Assembly (NCBI RefSeq): GCF_014334135.1
Contig: NZ_CP060497.1
Location: 62,001-126,000, forward strand
Direction: 5' to 3'
Source: Olivibacter sp. SDN3
GTDB taxonomy: Bacteria; Bacteroidota; Bacteroidia; Sphingobacteriales; Sphingobacteriaceae
Length of the DNA stretch: 64,000 nucleotides
Positions 63,956 through 64,000 of this stretch are shown here, one piece after another. The position numbers and the translations under genes were made by a program. A model generated the notes under the pieces. The model was not told the DNA's origin. It searched no databases and was given only the letters and a program-made list of their open reading frames with translations. Position 1 is the stretch's first letter; every line of letters starts with the position of its first letter.

Positions 63956-64000
63956 ACCTCACGGAAATGATGCCTTCCGACTGAACCGCCCTAAAAAGCT

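Noticed and set aside
1-64000. CRISPR array or cas genes
   Set aside because: No regularly spaced repeats and no Cas-like proteins were seen in either strand.

Overview
The window is a chromosomal segment of a member of the Bacteroidota, most likely Sphingobacteriales/Sphingobacteriaceae. Evidence: promoters of the TTTG / TAnnTTTG type, the Bacteroidota-style division and wall cluster, an OmpA/PorT-like barrel, a TonB-dependent receptor with a carboxypeptidase-regulatory-like N-terminal domain, and mobilisation genes of the BfmA/BtgA and DUF5712 families. All functional calls come from motifs and family resemblance read by eye; no database search was run.

Region 1 (1-12.8 kb, minus strand) is the dcw cluster in the order mraZ, rsmH, ftsL-like, ftsI, murE, mraY, murD, ftsW, murG, murC, ftsQ (cut by the window edge), with MraZ-type repeats upstream of mraZ. 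Region 2 (13-23.8 kb) is ordinary core genome: a BON lipoprotein, pgk, a GNAT gene, gapA, an alpha/beta hydrolase, tRNA-Arg(ACG), adk, obgE, a PBP4-type dacB, a PDZ/aspartyl protease, an outer-membrane barrel and tRNA-Glu(TTC).

Region 3 (23,879-39,611) is a genomic island inserted in the 3' end of tRNA-Glu and bounded by a 23-bp direct repeat. It is a mosaic. The left, GC-richer part holds a tyrosine recombinase, a Fic protein bracketed by 42-bp imperfect direct repeats, a relaxase-like gene, small regulators, a second tyrosine recombinase and two identical 1,250-bp IS3-family elements in inverted orientation. Recombination between these two IS copies has inverted the 1.35 kb between them and moved the two halves of a bfmA/btgA-like gene to opposite strands. 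Undoing the inversion rejoins the gene in frame with a 3-bp target duplication and puts the whole mobilisation module on one strand. The right, AT-rich part carries a Crp/Fnr regulator, an AhpD-like protein, HxlR and AraC regulators, three short-chain dehydrogenases and a broken DUF849 gene, interspersed with attC-like palindromes.

Region 4 (39.6-43.5 kb) holds a possible integrase relic, a doubly frameshifted GNAT gene, a Tat-exported Gfo/Idh/MocA-type protein, a TerB-like protein and a tandem UspA protein. Region 5 (43.5-53.8 kb, minus strand) is an eleven-gene operon that makes molybdenum cofactor (moaA, a moaC-mog fusion, moaD, moaE, a moeB-rhodanese gene, a mocA-type cytidylyltransferase), matures it (xdhC, a cysteine desulfurase) and encodes a two-subunit, FAD-subunit-less, Tat-exported molybdenum hydroxylase. 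Region 6 (54-64 kb) holds a GH127 glycosidase, a TonB-dependent receptor, an acetolactate-synthase-like TPP enzyme, a GMC oxidoreductase and a membrane-anchored metallophosphoesterase.
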